A program made the position numbers and the translations under genes. A DNA stretch of 64,000 nt from the NCBI GenBank assembly GCA_944470555.2, contig OX104131.1:17352515-17416514 (forward strand). Direction: 5' to 3'. Each line of letters begins with the position of its first letter. The stretch's first letter is position 1. Below are positions 10,816-23,150 of the stretch, piece by piece. The notes under the pieces were generated by a model. It was given only the letters and a program-made list of their open reading frames with translations. It did no database searches and had not been told where the DNA came from. The stretch is from Heterobilharzia americana (lineage: Eukaryota > Platyhelminthes > Trematoda > Strigeidida > Schistosomatidae).

Positions 10816-13640
10816 TCCCATAAGAACTTCGCAATATCCATCTCAATGCATGTCACTCATAAACACTAGGCAGTATTATACTTTAAAGTTTATGGGGATT
10901 TGGTTTGTTTCAAGAGAGTATTCATCTTGGGCACACAACAGTTGGAGAATGAAGGAAATCCTGAAATCACTAGGCAGTTGTTTAGCGACAACCGAATTCA
11001 AATATTCATTTATTTCATTATATTCATGTATAGACAGTTTTTTCGTATCTTATTTACAATCGCAATTACCTTAATCAGGTGCTTATCTTCATTGGAACTT
11101 CCTGTTTGACTTATGGGTTTGTTAATGCACAATAAGTTCCTAAGCTAAGTTGACCTCCAGTGTGATACTGACACAATTACTTTGAAACTGGTTTTTTTGG
11201 CTTACTGTCTGCAAAAAGAATAAATATGTTTGGATATGACTGGACACTTCAGCTATTGATGTATGCAAAAACTCAGGGAACAGTATACAACAACCGAAAT
11301 AAGTGCTTCAAATAAGTTATCAGATGGTCAGCTAGAAAAGTATGTTTCATGTGAGTTGCACAAGGATACCGTGACACCAACATCCGGCCTTGTTGATGTT
11401 TGCATGCTGTTAAGAAGTAACTGACAAGCCAAACAGTCTGTCCGTCATCCAACTGTTCTAGGATGGATTGCAGCTGGAATTGGTTGTATTGTCAATTAGG
11501 TGACACTCATAACGCCTTCAAGACTTGATCACAATGCACAAGTGAGATAGGAGCGGTGGTTACATTTCAAAACTATAGGTGTTCTAGTTCAGTGGTAAGA
11601 AATCCGGAATCAATGGGTCAGACGGTATATCGACTAACGACCATTAAGAACAGCCGGAACAATATAAAAATAAACTACTTGGATAACTTTCTCAACAATC
11701 TTGACCACCGCTATGCTATTTTTTGATCAGTTAAAACTGTGACGAAGAAGTTGAGAGAGCTGTAAATACTAAAGCGTTATAAAACGCGAGTCACAAAAAC
11801 TCGCCATTTCTGCTCCAAAAAGATAGCCACCTAAAACGTTCATACACGCTAGCTGTAGACAGCATCGGATCCTTGAGAGTACTCATGTAATTTATATGCG
11901 AATCAAGAAGGTATTAGTCCGTTATTAGATGCGTACAAAATAATAACTCTAATTCGACCTTTGTAAGCCGTGAGAACATTTAATTCGCAAGTAGTTCCCA
12001 CTTCGTTCTGGTTTTAATGAATAGGTCACATGGTCACTCTATACCAGATTACTGAAAACTAATGCACATATTACGGGTTATAACTATTCTTTGATAACGT
12101 TCGATTAGTTGAACAAGACTGCCCTTTGGAATTCAACAGCATTTTAAAAAGCCCAGTACACAGGCACGTCAGCTGAAGGGAAAATAGTCAATTCCTTCCC
12201 GTTCCAAACCAACAGTGAAGTTGGGCAGAACCACTCGATCTCGATAACTTTGCCACCAGTGACATTATTGAGACAGCTCTTCAAGCGATGTAGATTTGTA
12301 GCATGGAAAGACAACTCCAGTACAGAAATAACAGCTTTTTTCTTACTGTGAGACAGCAAACACTAGCTAAATCACACTTAATTAGTTGGAGAGTAATGTA
12401 TGTAAGCGTTTTCATTCATTAAGGTACTTTCGTGAAACTTCTCGAGAGCCCTGTTGTCGTGAGGATAGTCGTCAAAACATTACCCCATCTGTATGCTTTT
12501 TTATCATCCTTTAAAATGTACAGGTGCACACTAATTTGGATCACCCTTAGGTGGGAAATGCATCCATGTTGTTAATCCTTCTCTAAGCCTGTGAAACCTG
12601 GTTCTCTGTAAGCTTTGAGCATTCAGCAACGCCGTACGTTCTATCACTACTACAGACAGTGGATTTGTTGCACCTGGTAGCCAAACCATGTATATAACTC
12701 TAACCAGCTGAGCGAAATTGTCATTTAATAAGATTACCTTAAAACCTCTTCTTCTGCTTGGAGAGGGGTTACGCACGTTGGCCGCAAGGCTTCAATACCA
12801 TTAAATGTTCAGTAGCTTTGTGAATAGTTGGAAGAAATAGAGTGATCATTTTATGACATAGTTCTGTATTGTCACAATCTATGGGTGCAATACGACTCGC
12901 CGGATAAGGTTTAGGCAATCAAGCAACCTAATTTTCAGATACAACTCAAAATTCAAATTGCTTTGCAGTTAACTTCATTCACCTAAATTTTGAACAGTAG
13001 TTTAGTTTTAAATGACTGTTTCTTCTCTCATCCTGTCCTCCACCACTTGGTTTTGTCGATTAAGTAGTGTGATGAACTTTTAACCTTGCAAATTGTACCA
13101 ATTTTTTACCGCAACAAACGAAAAGTCACTATGATCCATTGCGTTCAACAAGTTATCGTAAATTTAGTGAGTAATTACCGCGTCTGAACATGTAGTACAT
13201 ACACAAAAGGCATAGCTATTTCCTCGATAGAGAGAAGTTTAAGCCAACCTATACATGTTTCATTTTGATTCGCTACAGTTATAGGCTGACAAAGAAGTTT
13301 AACTAATCATTAAAACCTGTGATCAACCAGGAAATACTACACTTAAGTGCTAACCTAAAAAGCCGAATGTACAGTTTCGATTAACTAAAGTAATAAAAGT
13401 TATTAGAAAAGTGTAAAAAAAGGGCCCATAGAGGAAAAAACGACAGTTGAGTGAGGAAGAATACATTCATTACATTATGCACAAATGTGACACGCAATAA
13501 CAAATAGGAATAGATTTCATGTGTTTACTACATTTAATAATTATGACTATATGGACTAAAAACACAATAATGAGTAGTGCAAAAGACAAACAGAAGTGAA
13601 TTGATACAAATATTAGACCTGAATAGGTTTGTTCAGTCAG
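10816..13640. other. No recognised feature; two unexplained frames
   Basis: Mostly AT-rich DNA without recognisable elements. Open frames at 12359-12144 (71 codons) and 12776-12531 (81 codons, starting RNPSPSRRRGFKVILL), both minus, match no family I know and lack clear splice signals. I do not call them genes. Confidence 0.4.
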
Positions 13641-13669
13641 CCTTCTTAGGTTTTCGCTGCTTATCTGAA

Positions 13670-14290
13670 AAAGGAAAAAAGCATGGTGTAACAGCCAACA
13701 CAAGACAAAATCAACGTAGAACCTCGTGCACAAGTGCATCGGCTCGAGTTGCCATACTTCACAGTCGTATATGAAGACCAGCTCGATAAAAAACTGTTGA
13801 TATCAAAGTTGTGTAAGAAAAAATAAGCTTGAAAATAACAGTTAGTGCAAATATTCAAGCTTTAAAAGACATCAGAGAGTAATTACATCGCCGTTCTGAC
13901 CGATTTTCGGCCATGTCAACAAGCCCACAACCACTGATTTCTATCATCTCATGGATCTCATCCGGGCAGTCTACATCTCTCTACACGGCTCACATCAACA
14001 GCCATGGACTTCGTGCACTGGTGCGGCACATCCTTGCCTAGCTAGCTTAAACCGATTTCTAACAAAATACAACTTCTCCTAACATTGCACGTCCAGATAG
14101 ACGGTGGCTCGCGATATGCAGTATATGTCCAATCCATTTCAGTCGATGAAGATACACAACTTCACCACTCGAAGTGTAGTGCAGTATATTCGTCCTTTGA
14201 TAGACAGTTCGATATCTCGCCGGGGTGGGTGTACGAGTACGTTGATAACATATGGATAGTAAACAATCTGTTAACAAGGTCATGTTACGA
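13670..14290 (-). pseudogene. RTE-B 3' end (C-terminus plus 3'-UTR)
   Basis: Minus strand: LHRLKWIGHILHI and SGRAMLGEV (about 14170-14060) are the C-terminal motifs of the family, followed by a broken tail. The 3'-UTR then carries the conserved block whose plus-strand form is AACCTCGTGCACAAGTGCAT at 13720-13739. A 5'-truncated dead copy, typical of incomplete target-primed reverse transcription. Confidence 0.75.
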
Positions 14291-15204
14291 GAAATATATT
14301 GTTGTTAGTTAAACAGCACCATAGTGTGAATGAAAACAATCATAATCTAGTCATGATTGGACAATGAGATGAACTAAACGTTTTTTGACATGTTATATAT
14401 ATCTATGATAATATAAATTTTCATTATTTCTCTTAAGAAGCTCGGATCAGATTTTCGTGTGAAACGTTGGAATTCTTGTTTCAAACACGCTGAGATTTGT
14501 TCAAATGTAATTTATATCTGATGTCAACTTTCCACTCGGCGCCCAATATTTGTGAAACTATTAGGTCAAATCTTGACCAGGATTCATATAAAATAGATAC
14601 TAGTACCTCACAGGATACGACAAAACACTATACTAATCTGTATTGTCATAATTTCAGGTAGAACAGTAAGACAAAGTCAGTAAATAAGAGGGAAATACGC
14701 TACCACTTGTAACAGTAATACACACTACGACAACGAGCTGTTTGAACAAAAACAGACAACAGAAAATATTGATAATAATTGGGTAAAGATGTACATTTCT
14801 CAGGGAAAGTATTCGTACATCAGCTGAACTCTAGATCACCCAGCATCAAGTTCAGCTAAATGAAAAGGAAATGACCATTCAAGTATGACCATTTTCAAGA
14901 AAGCAACACATTCAAATTAATACTTAGATTACAATTCATCACAACTTATTAGTGTGAAGGTTTCTGTTACCTACTGTATTTTAGGAAGAACATACATTCT
15001 AAAATAACGAATGAGAATGAATAAGTAAAGAAGATTCTCAAAATGAATAATAATCAAGCGAAATTCACTAGCACAATGAAGAATAATGTTAAATTTGATC
15101 GTAAACGTAATATACCTAAATCATTAGTCACAACAATAGTTATGCCATATAGATCAGAAGAGTGCTCAACAAATGCTATATGACAGTGTTCCACAGAACA
15201 TTAA
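14291..15204. other. No recognised feature
   Basis: AT-rich, with no frame of note. It may include worn upstream sequence of the Penelope-like fragment that follows, but I cannot support this. Confidence 0.4.
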
Positions 15205-15600
15205 ACACATTGCACAATACCTTAGTCAATGTGAAGGACGAAATTCCTCTGAACTCACTATGTAGTTGTGTTTATAAAATAAAATATTTCGACTGTGATG
15301 TAAAATACATAGGACAAAAACTTTATAGGAAATCAAAATAAGAAAAAAATGAACACCGAAGGGCCTGGCACTCGATACTTTAGAAATCTAGTAGAGCTGA
15401 AACAACTTGAGTACACTTCAGCTATTGTTCTACATGCTATAATTTCAGATCACATGGTCGGTTTTGACAATATCGAAATTATTCAAAAAGGCTCTGAAAA
15501 TGATAAAAAACGTCTCATACCAGAATCTTTTGACATTAAGTTGAGTGGGATTTGTCTAAAGAGGTATGGGGGACTGAAACGTGGTTTGACCTGGTCTCAA
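15205..15600 (+). pseudogene. Penelope-like element, GIY-YIG endonuclease remnant
   Basis: Plus strand: CVYKIKYFDCDVKYIGQ (about 15272-15325) is a GIY-YIG-type start (YK-I then C-x-x-x-YIG). After a frameshift the frame continues through EYTSAIVLHAIISDHMVGFD and a KKRLIPESFDIKL block (15349-15618), matching the second half of the domain, with the His-x-Asp-like linker and a leucine/isoleucine-rich end. In the Penelope family this domain nicks DNA for insertion. The frame break and missing RT make it a pseudogene. Confidence 0.6.
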
Positions 15601-16154
15601 CACACCTTCACATATTGACATAACCAATATATATGCGATGAGAACTATCAACACAAGTGTACATACTGATCACTATCTGTAATTCATACACTCTTCAAGG
15701 ATAATAAGACAATAAATGGATACCATCCTTGTTCTGTAATCAATAATGCAGAAAAACACATCAAGTTATCATAATATGAGCTTAAAAACTGTAAATTCCG
15801 GTTTACTATTACTTTGATAAAGCTATTATTATTAAATAGCGTAACGTCAGTCAAAAGAAATTTGTTTGACATTTCATTGGGAAATACGAATATCAAAATA
15901 TCATTTACTCAATGCTCAAATTTTTTTTACAAACCACCAAAACATAAATTGGTTTGGAAATTTACAAGATGAATTCTTCTACTGTTTCTTTATAATTGTG
16001 CTTTAATATACTAAATTACTCAGAGATACACAGTTTCAATGAAGATTTAACTTCCGGTCAATGAAATGAGGTCAATTTTAATGTCGATAAACGTGAAAAG
16101 TGATGGCGTGCAATGTATAAAATTGCTCACTAATATACACAAACTGTACCGATG
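15601..16154. other. No recognised feature
   Basis: AT-rich spacer between the Penelope-like remnant and an RTE fragment. Confidence 0.4.
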
Positions 16155-17015
16155 AAAGACCACAGAGGAAGATTTAGATTTCGCCGATGATGATCTATGT
16201 CTAATGTCGCACAAACTCGAAGATCTACTGGCAAAAACTAACAAGTTGACAGAAAAGGCACGGCAGCGAAGACGGAAGTTCCTTCAGGTGAACGTAGAGA
16301 AGATAGAGGCGATGAAGATACCCAACCAACAACAACAACAACAAGAAGCACCATCAACAGGAGAAATCTAAAGCTGGTTGTCTCTTTTACCTACCACCTA
16401 AGCAGCATCGTTTCAACTACAGGTGGCGACACAGATGAAGACGTCAAAGCCAGGATAGGAAAGACAGCAATACTGGCCTTCATCAATCTGAAATAATCAG
16501 TGTGGAGATCTACTGCTCTGCACTCAACTCAAATCCACCCCACTCCACTCAGCATAAAACGTGAACAACATCCGGATTCTCAACACTAATGTCAGTCAAG
16601 TAAGTCAGTGCTTCTATGTGATGGTTCACAGACTCGACGATGCGTTACGAGAAACATTTCCAACAAACTGCTGAAATACATGAATAACTGCCACCTACGC
16701 TCACTTGATACTAATACTGAAGATCAGATGGCCAGAATAGTAAGAATAAACAAGGAGGAACTCTGGCCGGCCGGCTGGCTGGCTGGCAACGAACCAACCA
16801 AGAGCCTATCGCCCAACAAATATGCAGAAGAGAGTGGAGATTGATTGGACTGGGCATACACTGAGAAGACCATTTGAGGACATTACGGGCCAGGCCTGGG
16901 CCTGGAGTGGAATCCATAGGGAAAACGACGAGTTGGGCGTCCCAGCTTAGGGTGACATGGAGGAGATCGTATGGGGAAGATATGATAGGAATCCTGGCAG
17001 ACTCATATTCTAACG
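16155..17015 (+). mobile_element. RTE-A retrotransposon, 5'-truncated GGCT-expanded subfamily
   Basis: Starts just before the catalytic YADD-type box (EEDLDFADDD at about 16162-16191) and runs through KLEDLLAKTNKLTE into the C-terminal domain. The frame is broken after the glutamine-rich NQQQQQQ stretch and elsewhere. It shares private features with copies at 55374-56335 and 61236-62050: ACTCAACTCAA/CCACTCCACTCAG runs and a GGCCGGCCGGCTGGCTGGCT expansion near 16768. The distal end is diverged and lacks the TAA tail. Confidence 0.85.
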
Positions 17016-17084
17016 ACACATTAGTCCAGTACTCTGAGTAAGTGACAAGTATATATCACAACTTTGGAAACTATTACTGATGGA

Positions 17085-17165
17085 TAGTGGCTAGCAATGG
17101 AATACAGGACTTGCGTTTCCTTCTACTTGGGACTCGTCAGTTGGATGCACTTGGCTCCCAGTGAG
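17085..17165 (-). ncRNA. Hammerhead ribozyme, stem II damaged
   Basis: Both core blocks (CTGACGA and GAAAC) are present, and a GTC cleavage triplet precedes CTGTATTCC. However, the 3' side of stem II reads GAAG where GGAC is needed to pair with GTCC. Activity is probably reduced or lost. Confidence 0.65.
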
Positions 17166-17256
17166 TGATGTTGTTTCCACTAAAAGACTCGAACCTAACA
17201 TCGATTGCTTCAAAAAACAAGAGCGTTATCAATGAGGCCACCGAGTCATGATAGCC
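17085..17256 (-). repeat. Smα-type SINE with hammerhead
   Basis: Minus strand: a tRNA-like head (about 17250-17185) with A-box-like and GGTTCGAGTC B-box sequences, then a hammerhead with CTGACGAG (about 17142-17135) and GGAAACGC. The closing TAGCCACTATCC is typical. Head and ribozyme order is the same as at 648-815. Confidence 0.8.
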
Positions 17257-18689
17257 ACTTCTTGTGCATTTTTACATGTTGTTACTTCCTTATTATCCCA
17301 TCGTTGATGGAGATCGACCAATTCAGTTCACCCAACGACGGAATAATACAAGTATTAACATAAACTTATAAACTGTTTGATAGATATATATGCTGAACGA
17401 AGAATTTTCTGAGCATTTTCTACCATCTAAGAGTCAAATATAATGAAAGCTACTTTATTCAGATATGCACTATCATTATCAAATTATAGTCAAGTGAGCT
17501 CACTGTTTTGTTTAAACATAACTAAACAAAATGCACGAATATGTCGAAGAAATAATTTAAATAATGAGAGAAATTAAGGGATATTGATAAGTGTTAGTCG
17601 ACTGTTATACAAAGTGAAAACTTTTGCAGAAAAGAAGCGTATAAAACATATGGGATTTCGATTTATTATATCAATTGTTACTGGAATTGTGAATTGTCAG
17701 TTGAAGAATTCATTTTCTCAAAAGTCGATCAGAAGGTTTAGGTTCTCGTCACTCTTTTAAGTTTAATCTAAGCGCATAGATAACCAGTGTTGTAAATTAC
17801 CTTCTTGACCTAAAACTGTGACCACCGTTAATGAGTGAATTTGCCTCTTTGGTTGTAAGACTGAGGGAATTACATTACACTAGTTTTAGATGCTATTACT
17901 GCTGTGTGGATTTGATCCTACTATTCTGAATGTCACATAACATCCAATTCATACATGGGACAGGTGTAAGTTCACTAGCCCACGATGAACAATAATTAAT
18001 TTGACGAAATACATGAAAAATCCATACAGCCTAGAAGGAGTAGGTGACGCGGTCAAAATATCAATAAGTGAGAATAGAAAAAAAAATCAAGTGAAGGTCA
18101 GTCGTTAGTGTTTGGTTTTCGCTTTGAACAACACAACAATAACTTACTTCCCGAAAGAAGAAATGATTAAGAGGGACAATCGGATATCAAGATATCTAAA
18201 CCAAATTGTCAACAGACAAGCTTTTAATTCAAGTAGAAACGGACTAACTTAATAAATATTTCTTGACAATTAGCTCCTCTTTTTTGACTTTACGCTATTT
18301 AAGACCTTGCAAGCAATATCACACAATATCAGCTGGGTGGTTTTCTGTCCAATTACCACTATCTTTGTGAGTAACTTAAACGGTGTAATCTTTGCTTATC
18401 ATATTACGGGACCACTTGATTGGTATGTTGATAATAATTGTAAAACTTGCATTATAGCGTAGGGTCTAAGACGAGGAGGCTCAATTCAACCTTTTTCTTT
18501 CAAGATAGATAAAAGAAAATTTCTCACTTCGATTAAATGAGGAAACTTTCCTTCTTATTTATTTCTCAATAAAATATTATCCAGAAACGGATATCCAATA
18601 CGACCTGTGAATAAAAATATCAAACGATAAGATGTTAAGTTCGTCCAGAAGAATACTCTGAATGAATCTGGAAACCAAGTTACCTCGAT
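17257..18689. other. No recognised feature
   Basis: AT-rich sequence. A short motif near 17290-17335 (GATCGACCAATTCAGTTC) resembles the Smα leader in plus orientation, but no further unit follows. Confidence 0.4.
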
Positions 18690-19075
18690 ATTCTGACAGA
18701 CAGACAAAATCAACGTAGAACCTGGCACAAAAGTGTATTGGTCCACATATCCACATTTTACAGTAATGTGCAAAGAACAAGTGCATAGAAAAGATTAATA
18801 TCAAAGCAGACATAAATGTATGGGAGAAGAGGGAATTTAAAATTTAAGGTTAGTCAAAACATTCAAACTTTAGAAGAGATTAAAGAGTGAATAAATATGC
18901 ACCATTTTGATTGATCTTCAGCTATTTCATCAAGAGTCCTCGATCATTGATTCCTACCGTCTCAGCCACCTCAGCAGCCAGTTAGTCCCTACACAGCTCA
19001 GAAAAACAGTCAGGGAAATCATGCAATGGTGCCATATTTTAGTCTGGCCATCCTCAATTCTCTTACTATACACTA
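18690..19075 (-). pseudogene. RTE-B 3' end
   Basis: Carries the family 3'-UTR block (plus form ATCAACGTAGAACCTGGCAC at 18710-18729), followed at 18840-19075 by the diverged C-terminal coding tail with the same spacing as at 1-200 and 13860-14050. Every frame is broken. Confidence 0.65.
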
Positions 19076-20320
19076 TTAATTCCTTTAGTGTGGAACTTTA
19101 ATTCGAAATCTATAATACTTGTCAACAATCTGAAGGAGAAGTTGTTATACATAATCACCTCCAGATGTGCACATTTGTTTAATTTCTTTTGTTGTCATTG
19201 GAAACGCGTTTCCTTCTAAGGAGGCTCAAGAACACCATGCTGTTTGGTTGCAGAGAGGTATGTGTTGGAAATATAACTGCCGAAACCATGTTAACGTTGA
19301 TCACAACAAACTACTCATTCCAAATTATCAACAATATAAAAACAAATCTACTCCTAACACTGTATACTCCTTCATTAGTTGGATGATCAGACGTATATTA
19401 TGTGTTAGGAAATCGATTTTCATCAAGGTCATTCGCGAAAGATTAATTCCTTTGAATTTTCTGATGATTCTTATATTGGCAACCAAATTTTCTTGATCAT
19501 ACAGAGCTTAAAAACCATTTCGAAATATAATGCAATTATATATTCGAAATTATCACGTTTCTTAGTGTTTAACGATCTTAACCATCACTAATTATGTCAC
19601 TTTCTGTTTTCAGAAATCATTTCTTGTCAAAAAGCAACAATGATATTCACCTGATCACATCCTTATTACTAGGTGAAAAATCATTGAAACTGTAAATAGT
19701 ACTGTTTCAGAAAAAATGCGTAAAAGATTGTTTCTACAGCTGATTAGATGAAACCGCAATAACCTGCTCAAATTTTCGGTTACAAAATGTATTCAATGAA
19801 CCGTTACGTTTTGAACTTGTTTTAATTATTTAAGTGTCTCCACAAAGTATAATGTACTCTCTTGATCACTTTTAAAATGTATTCAACCTACTGTTTTTCA
19901 AGCTATGAATAAAATTAAAAGGAAGAATCATGATAGATGGCAACGGGCTTTTAAACGCATAACACCAGTACATCTTGCACTGCAGATCTTCATACTGATT
20001 CAATGGGACTTCCGAACGCTTTTCTTTTCGTCCAGCTACTCTGCAACAACTAACTGGTCATTACATATTATCGCCCTTAATACTGTTATTATTATTATCA
20101 CTACTTGGATGTTATAATTATTCCGAAGGAAAATATTTTATAGGGAGTAAATTTGTTGAAATACTACACAGCGAGAATTTTATACTACGTCAAAAATGCT
20201 GTTTGTAATAAAGTGATTATTGATATTATTTTAAACTAAGTAATGTCTTAGAGGAACTTTTCTCATGACATCATATTTACTTGTGCAATCGTTGTACCAC
20301 AAATGGGTGTGAGGTATCTC
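19076..20320. other. No recognised feature
   Basis: An open frame of 109 codons at 19167-19496 (plus) has no recognisable motif and no convincing splice context. Otherwise empty. Confidence 0.4.
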
Positions 20321-20439
20321 CTAAACACACTGACAGACTGAATTGTATCCAGTATATTTTACTATTGGGCAACTGAGATTAGTTTCAACACAAAATCGGC
20401 ATTTCTTTTCAAAATGACAAAGTATACACAAACGCTTAC

Positions 20440-20663
20440 TTTGAACTGCAGTAACTTCTTTCTTTTCAAGTCGTTGGTGTGATTTCGTTGTCATCTTTTT
20501 ACGAGGTATTTTATTCAAAGAACGAACAATCAATATGCTAACACCGAAACATAAAGCTATCCCAATAATTATCACTCCAAAGAACCCAAATCTTCCGCTT
20601 TCAGAGAAATTCGCAAGTATGGGGTATGGATAAAGATTATGAACACGTATAAGGTATTCCACG
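20440..20663 (-). CDS. Candidate host exon encoding a single membrane span, unknown protein
   Basis: Minus strand. A strong splice acceptor (a long pyrimidine tract ending ATATTTCAG) immediately precedes 20663. The open frame encodes VEYLIRVHNLYPYP, a polar patch, then a hydrophobic run GVIIIGIALCFGVSILIV of about 18 residues, followed by a basic stretch (NKIPRKK, KSHQRLEKKE). This is the pattern of a type I membrane span with positively charged cytosolic residues. A donor AAA|GTAAGC ends the exon at 20440. Without that donor the frame would run on to a stop at 20321. I do not recognise the protein and see no partner exons nearby. It could be a diverged mobile-element frame, but the splice signals favour a host gene. 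Confidence 0.5.
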
Positions 20664-20751
20664 CTGAAATATAAATGATAGAAAAATAGAAAAAGCATGA
20701 CATAGCACTTAGATCCAGATGAAATGTTTCAGTGTCGAATAAAAATACGCA

Positions 20752-20900
20752 GTGGGAGCGTGAATAGCTGAGTGGTAACGTCTCTGACTGCAGCATTGAG
20801 TGACGCAGGTTCGAATCTCATAGAGGACGTAGTTTCCCCAGAGGCTGAAGATACGCCTTGCTGACGAGTCCCAACAAACATATAGCCTAGGTCCACGACA
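20752..20900 (+). repeat. Hammerhead-SINE
   Basis: A well preserved tRNA-like head with A-box-like TAGCTGAGTGGTAACG and B-box GGTTCGAATCTC (20766-20820), then CTTGCTGACGAGTCCCAAC near 20857-20875. The first hammerhead core is intact; the second (GAAA) is lost. It lies just upstream of the candidate exon at 20663-20440 as that gene is read. Confidence 0.7.
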
Positions 20901-21168
20901 TCCCACCAACTGCCTCCATCCAAATAGCACTCATTTCCCGTAATTTACGATATGAATACAGTAAGCAAAAGTTAAAAGATAACCAATCATTTGTTTAGTG
21001 TTGTTTGAAAGGATACTTAGATTTCTTTGTCGATAGCCTAGATTTCTCCATCAATTCCCAGATGTCCATTCATGGCTTGCGTGTTTAAATAACTGGGCAT
21101 AAATCCCTAGGTAAAACGTTTGGGTGGTGAAATGATGTAAACGACTTGTAACTCAGGATGAGGCTGGT
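20901..21168. other. No recognised feature
   Basis: Short spacer before the Penelope-like element; nothing recognised. Confidence 0.4.
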
Positions 21169-21545
21169 GGTGTTGTCTCAGCCTTGATATTCTGTCACGG
21201 GTGTTTCATCAACAGGATTGGTGATATCTTCAGCAAAACCTTCATCAAGAAGTGAAGTATATTCGAATGATACATAAATGTTCAGATAGTGTTTTCATCG
21301 ACCGTGTGCGCTGTCCAACTGTAAGTTGCGGAAGAGATTTTCATCACACCTTGACCTCTTTGACCTTAAATTTGCTTCGACCACGCTGGTAGATAATCTT
21401 TGTTGCAGTGAAACTGTGCTATTTGTTGCTGTCACACTGTGCATCACCACTGATTTGTTTGGTCGATCTGCCCTTGGTAGACGGATAGTTGTTTTCTTCC
21501 TAAGAAGATTGTAAATTGGGCCCGTTAATTGATTTTGCCGTCGGT
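21169..21545. repeat. Left inverted arm of Penelope-like element
   Basis: Reverse complement of 22519-22866. The outer roughly 270 bp (21169-21443 against 22592-22866) are almost identical. The inner part is alignable with a gap. In the sense of the element, the right arm is its 3' untranslated region, and this left arm is an inverted copy of it. Confidence 0.9.
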
Positions 21546-22518
21546 TATTCTTTTAAAGAATAACTAAACTCTTCCTGACTACTCGAAGCTCACAGTTCCA
21601 AACCATATACAATTGATCGATCTATACCTCACTATCTATTTACAATTCAATAGGAAGATTTACAAACACACAAAGACAATACCTATGGATCACCATTATC
21701 AGCATTGATTACTGATACAGTGATGCAACGGTTGGAATCAATAGTCATCGGTATGTCGACGACACACACGCATTTATTAAGGAAGACGAAATAGAAAACA
21801 CGTCCAAACTAATTAACCAAATATTTAAAGGAATTCACTTCACAAAGGAGGAGAAACCAATTACAAAACTCCATTCTTAGATATCTTCATCAGCAGAACA
21901 CACGACACAATGTTGCAAACAAAGGTATACAGGAAAACCATACACACTAATCAAACTTTGAACTACAACAGCAATAACCCTACACTTCATAAGAAATGTT
22001 GTGTTCAAGCACTATTCTCAAGGGCCAAAACACATTGCAACACAGAAGCACTACGGAAAGCCGAAGAAAAATACCCGTACAAAGTGTTCAAAGTCAATGA
22101 TTATCCAATCGACTTTATCACAAAGTGTTTATAGCTAGGACAGGAGACAAGGCAATTACTTCAAATCAATAAGCGAGTTACTGTGCTCTACAGTAAACAT
22201 GTCTCAGAAACAGTCGACCAATAGCCTCGACTGTTCGGGACCAAAGTGGCACACAAACCAACGAGACCATCATAGACCAGTTTATACAAGCTAAAGGAAG
22301 ACTGGGCAAATATAATCTACAAAGTCAGCTACAAAGATGGTTAACAACACTACGTTAGCCAATCGGACCGTCGGATTCCTCAAAGCATTCATGAACCAGC
22401 AGTAAAACGACACGATGCAACGCCCTTGGTTTCAACGCACGTTGGCAAACACGGTCACAAATTCGACTAGGAGAATGTAGGGGTCCTCCAAACAACAGGT
22501 TCAAAACCTGCAAGAGAA

Positions 22519-22866
22519 TTTCCAGCGGCATGGTAATCCAAGACCCAATCTGCAATCTACTCAGGAAGAAAACCAAATAAATCAATAATGCTGCACAGTG
22601 TGACAGCAACAAATAGCACAGTTTCACTGCAACAAAGATTATCTACCAGCGTGGTCGAAGCAAATTTAAGGTCAAAGAGGTCAAGGTGTGGTGAAAATAT
22701 CTTCCGCAACTTACAGTTGGACAGCACATACGGTCGATGAAAACACTATCTGAACATTTATGTATCATTCGAATATACTTCACTTCTTGATGAAGGTTTT
22801 GCTGAAGATATCACCAATCCTGTTGATGAAACACCCGTGACAGAATATCAAGGCTCAGACAACACC
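22519..22866. repeat. Right inverted arm of Penelope-like element
   Basis: Partner of 21169-21545. It contains the region downstream of the GIY-YIG domain. The terminal motif GATGAAACACCCGTGACAG near the outer end resembles GATGAAACGTCCACG at 60357-60371 in the other Penelope copy, so it is the element's 3' untranslated region. Confidence 0.88.
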
Positions 22867-23130
22867 AAACCGCCATCACTTTAAGTGCTTTAACAAAATA
22901 CAGATTGATGCAATCGAATGAAACAGGTCAAGCATAAATACACTATGGTTATTTTTTGGAGAATGATGTTTACAAATCAAAGCGAGTTAGTTAGGCTTCA
23001 AAGTGTGGCAAAAAGGAATTATGGTCGTAGTTTTCACTTTAAAATGTATGCATACAAAATACAGAAAATACATATTTTCATACAGAAGGCTATAACATGT
23101 GTGAATGACTTTCAGTGCCACTTATGATCT
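22867..23130. other. No recognised feature
   Basis: Spacer between the Penelope-like element and the RTE target-site duplication. Confidence 0.45.
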
Positions 23131-23144
23131 AGGGTTTGAAGTTA
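23131..23144. repeat. Target-site duplication, 3' side of RTE
   Basis: AGGGTTTGAAGTTA, repeated exactly at 26349-26362. A direct repeat of this size around an element is produced by staggered target cleavage. Confidence 0.9.
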
Positions 23145-23150
23145 TTATTA

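Larger units (their letters stand above)
21169..22866 (+). mobile_element. Penelope-like element with inverted terminal arms (defective)
   Basis: A 5'-truncated Penelope-like retroelement. The core 21546-22518 encodes, across frameshifts, the RT catalytic block RYVDDTHAFIKEDE (about 21752-21793), SKLINQIFKGIHFT, then VYRKTIHTNQTLNYNSN through DYPIDFITKCL (21910-22134, open), and a GIY-YIG endonuclease start IIYKVSYKDG (about 22313-22342) with the later KHGHKFD block. Penelope proteins combine telomerase-like RT and GIY-YIG nuclease. Stops and frame changes mean it is dead. The core is almost identical to 59077-60026. Confidence 0.88.

Noticed and set aside
20752..20822. Possible tRNA gene
   Set aside because: A and B boxes are present, but the acceptor stem does not pair and a hammerhead remnant follows. 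It is a SINE head. The same reasoning applies near 742-810 and 58729-58795.
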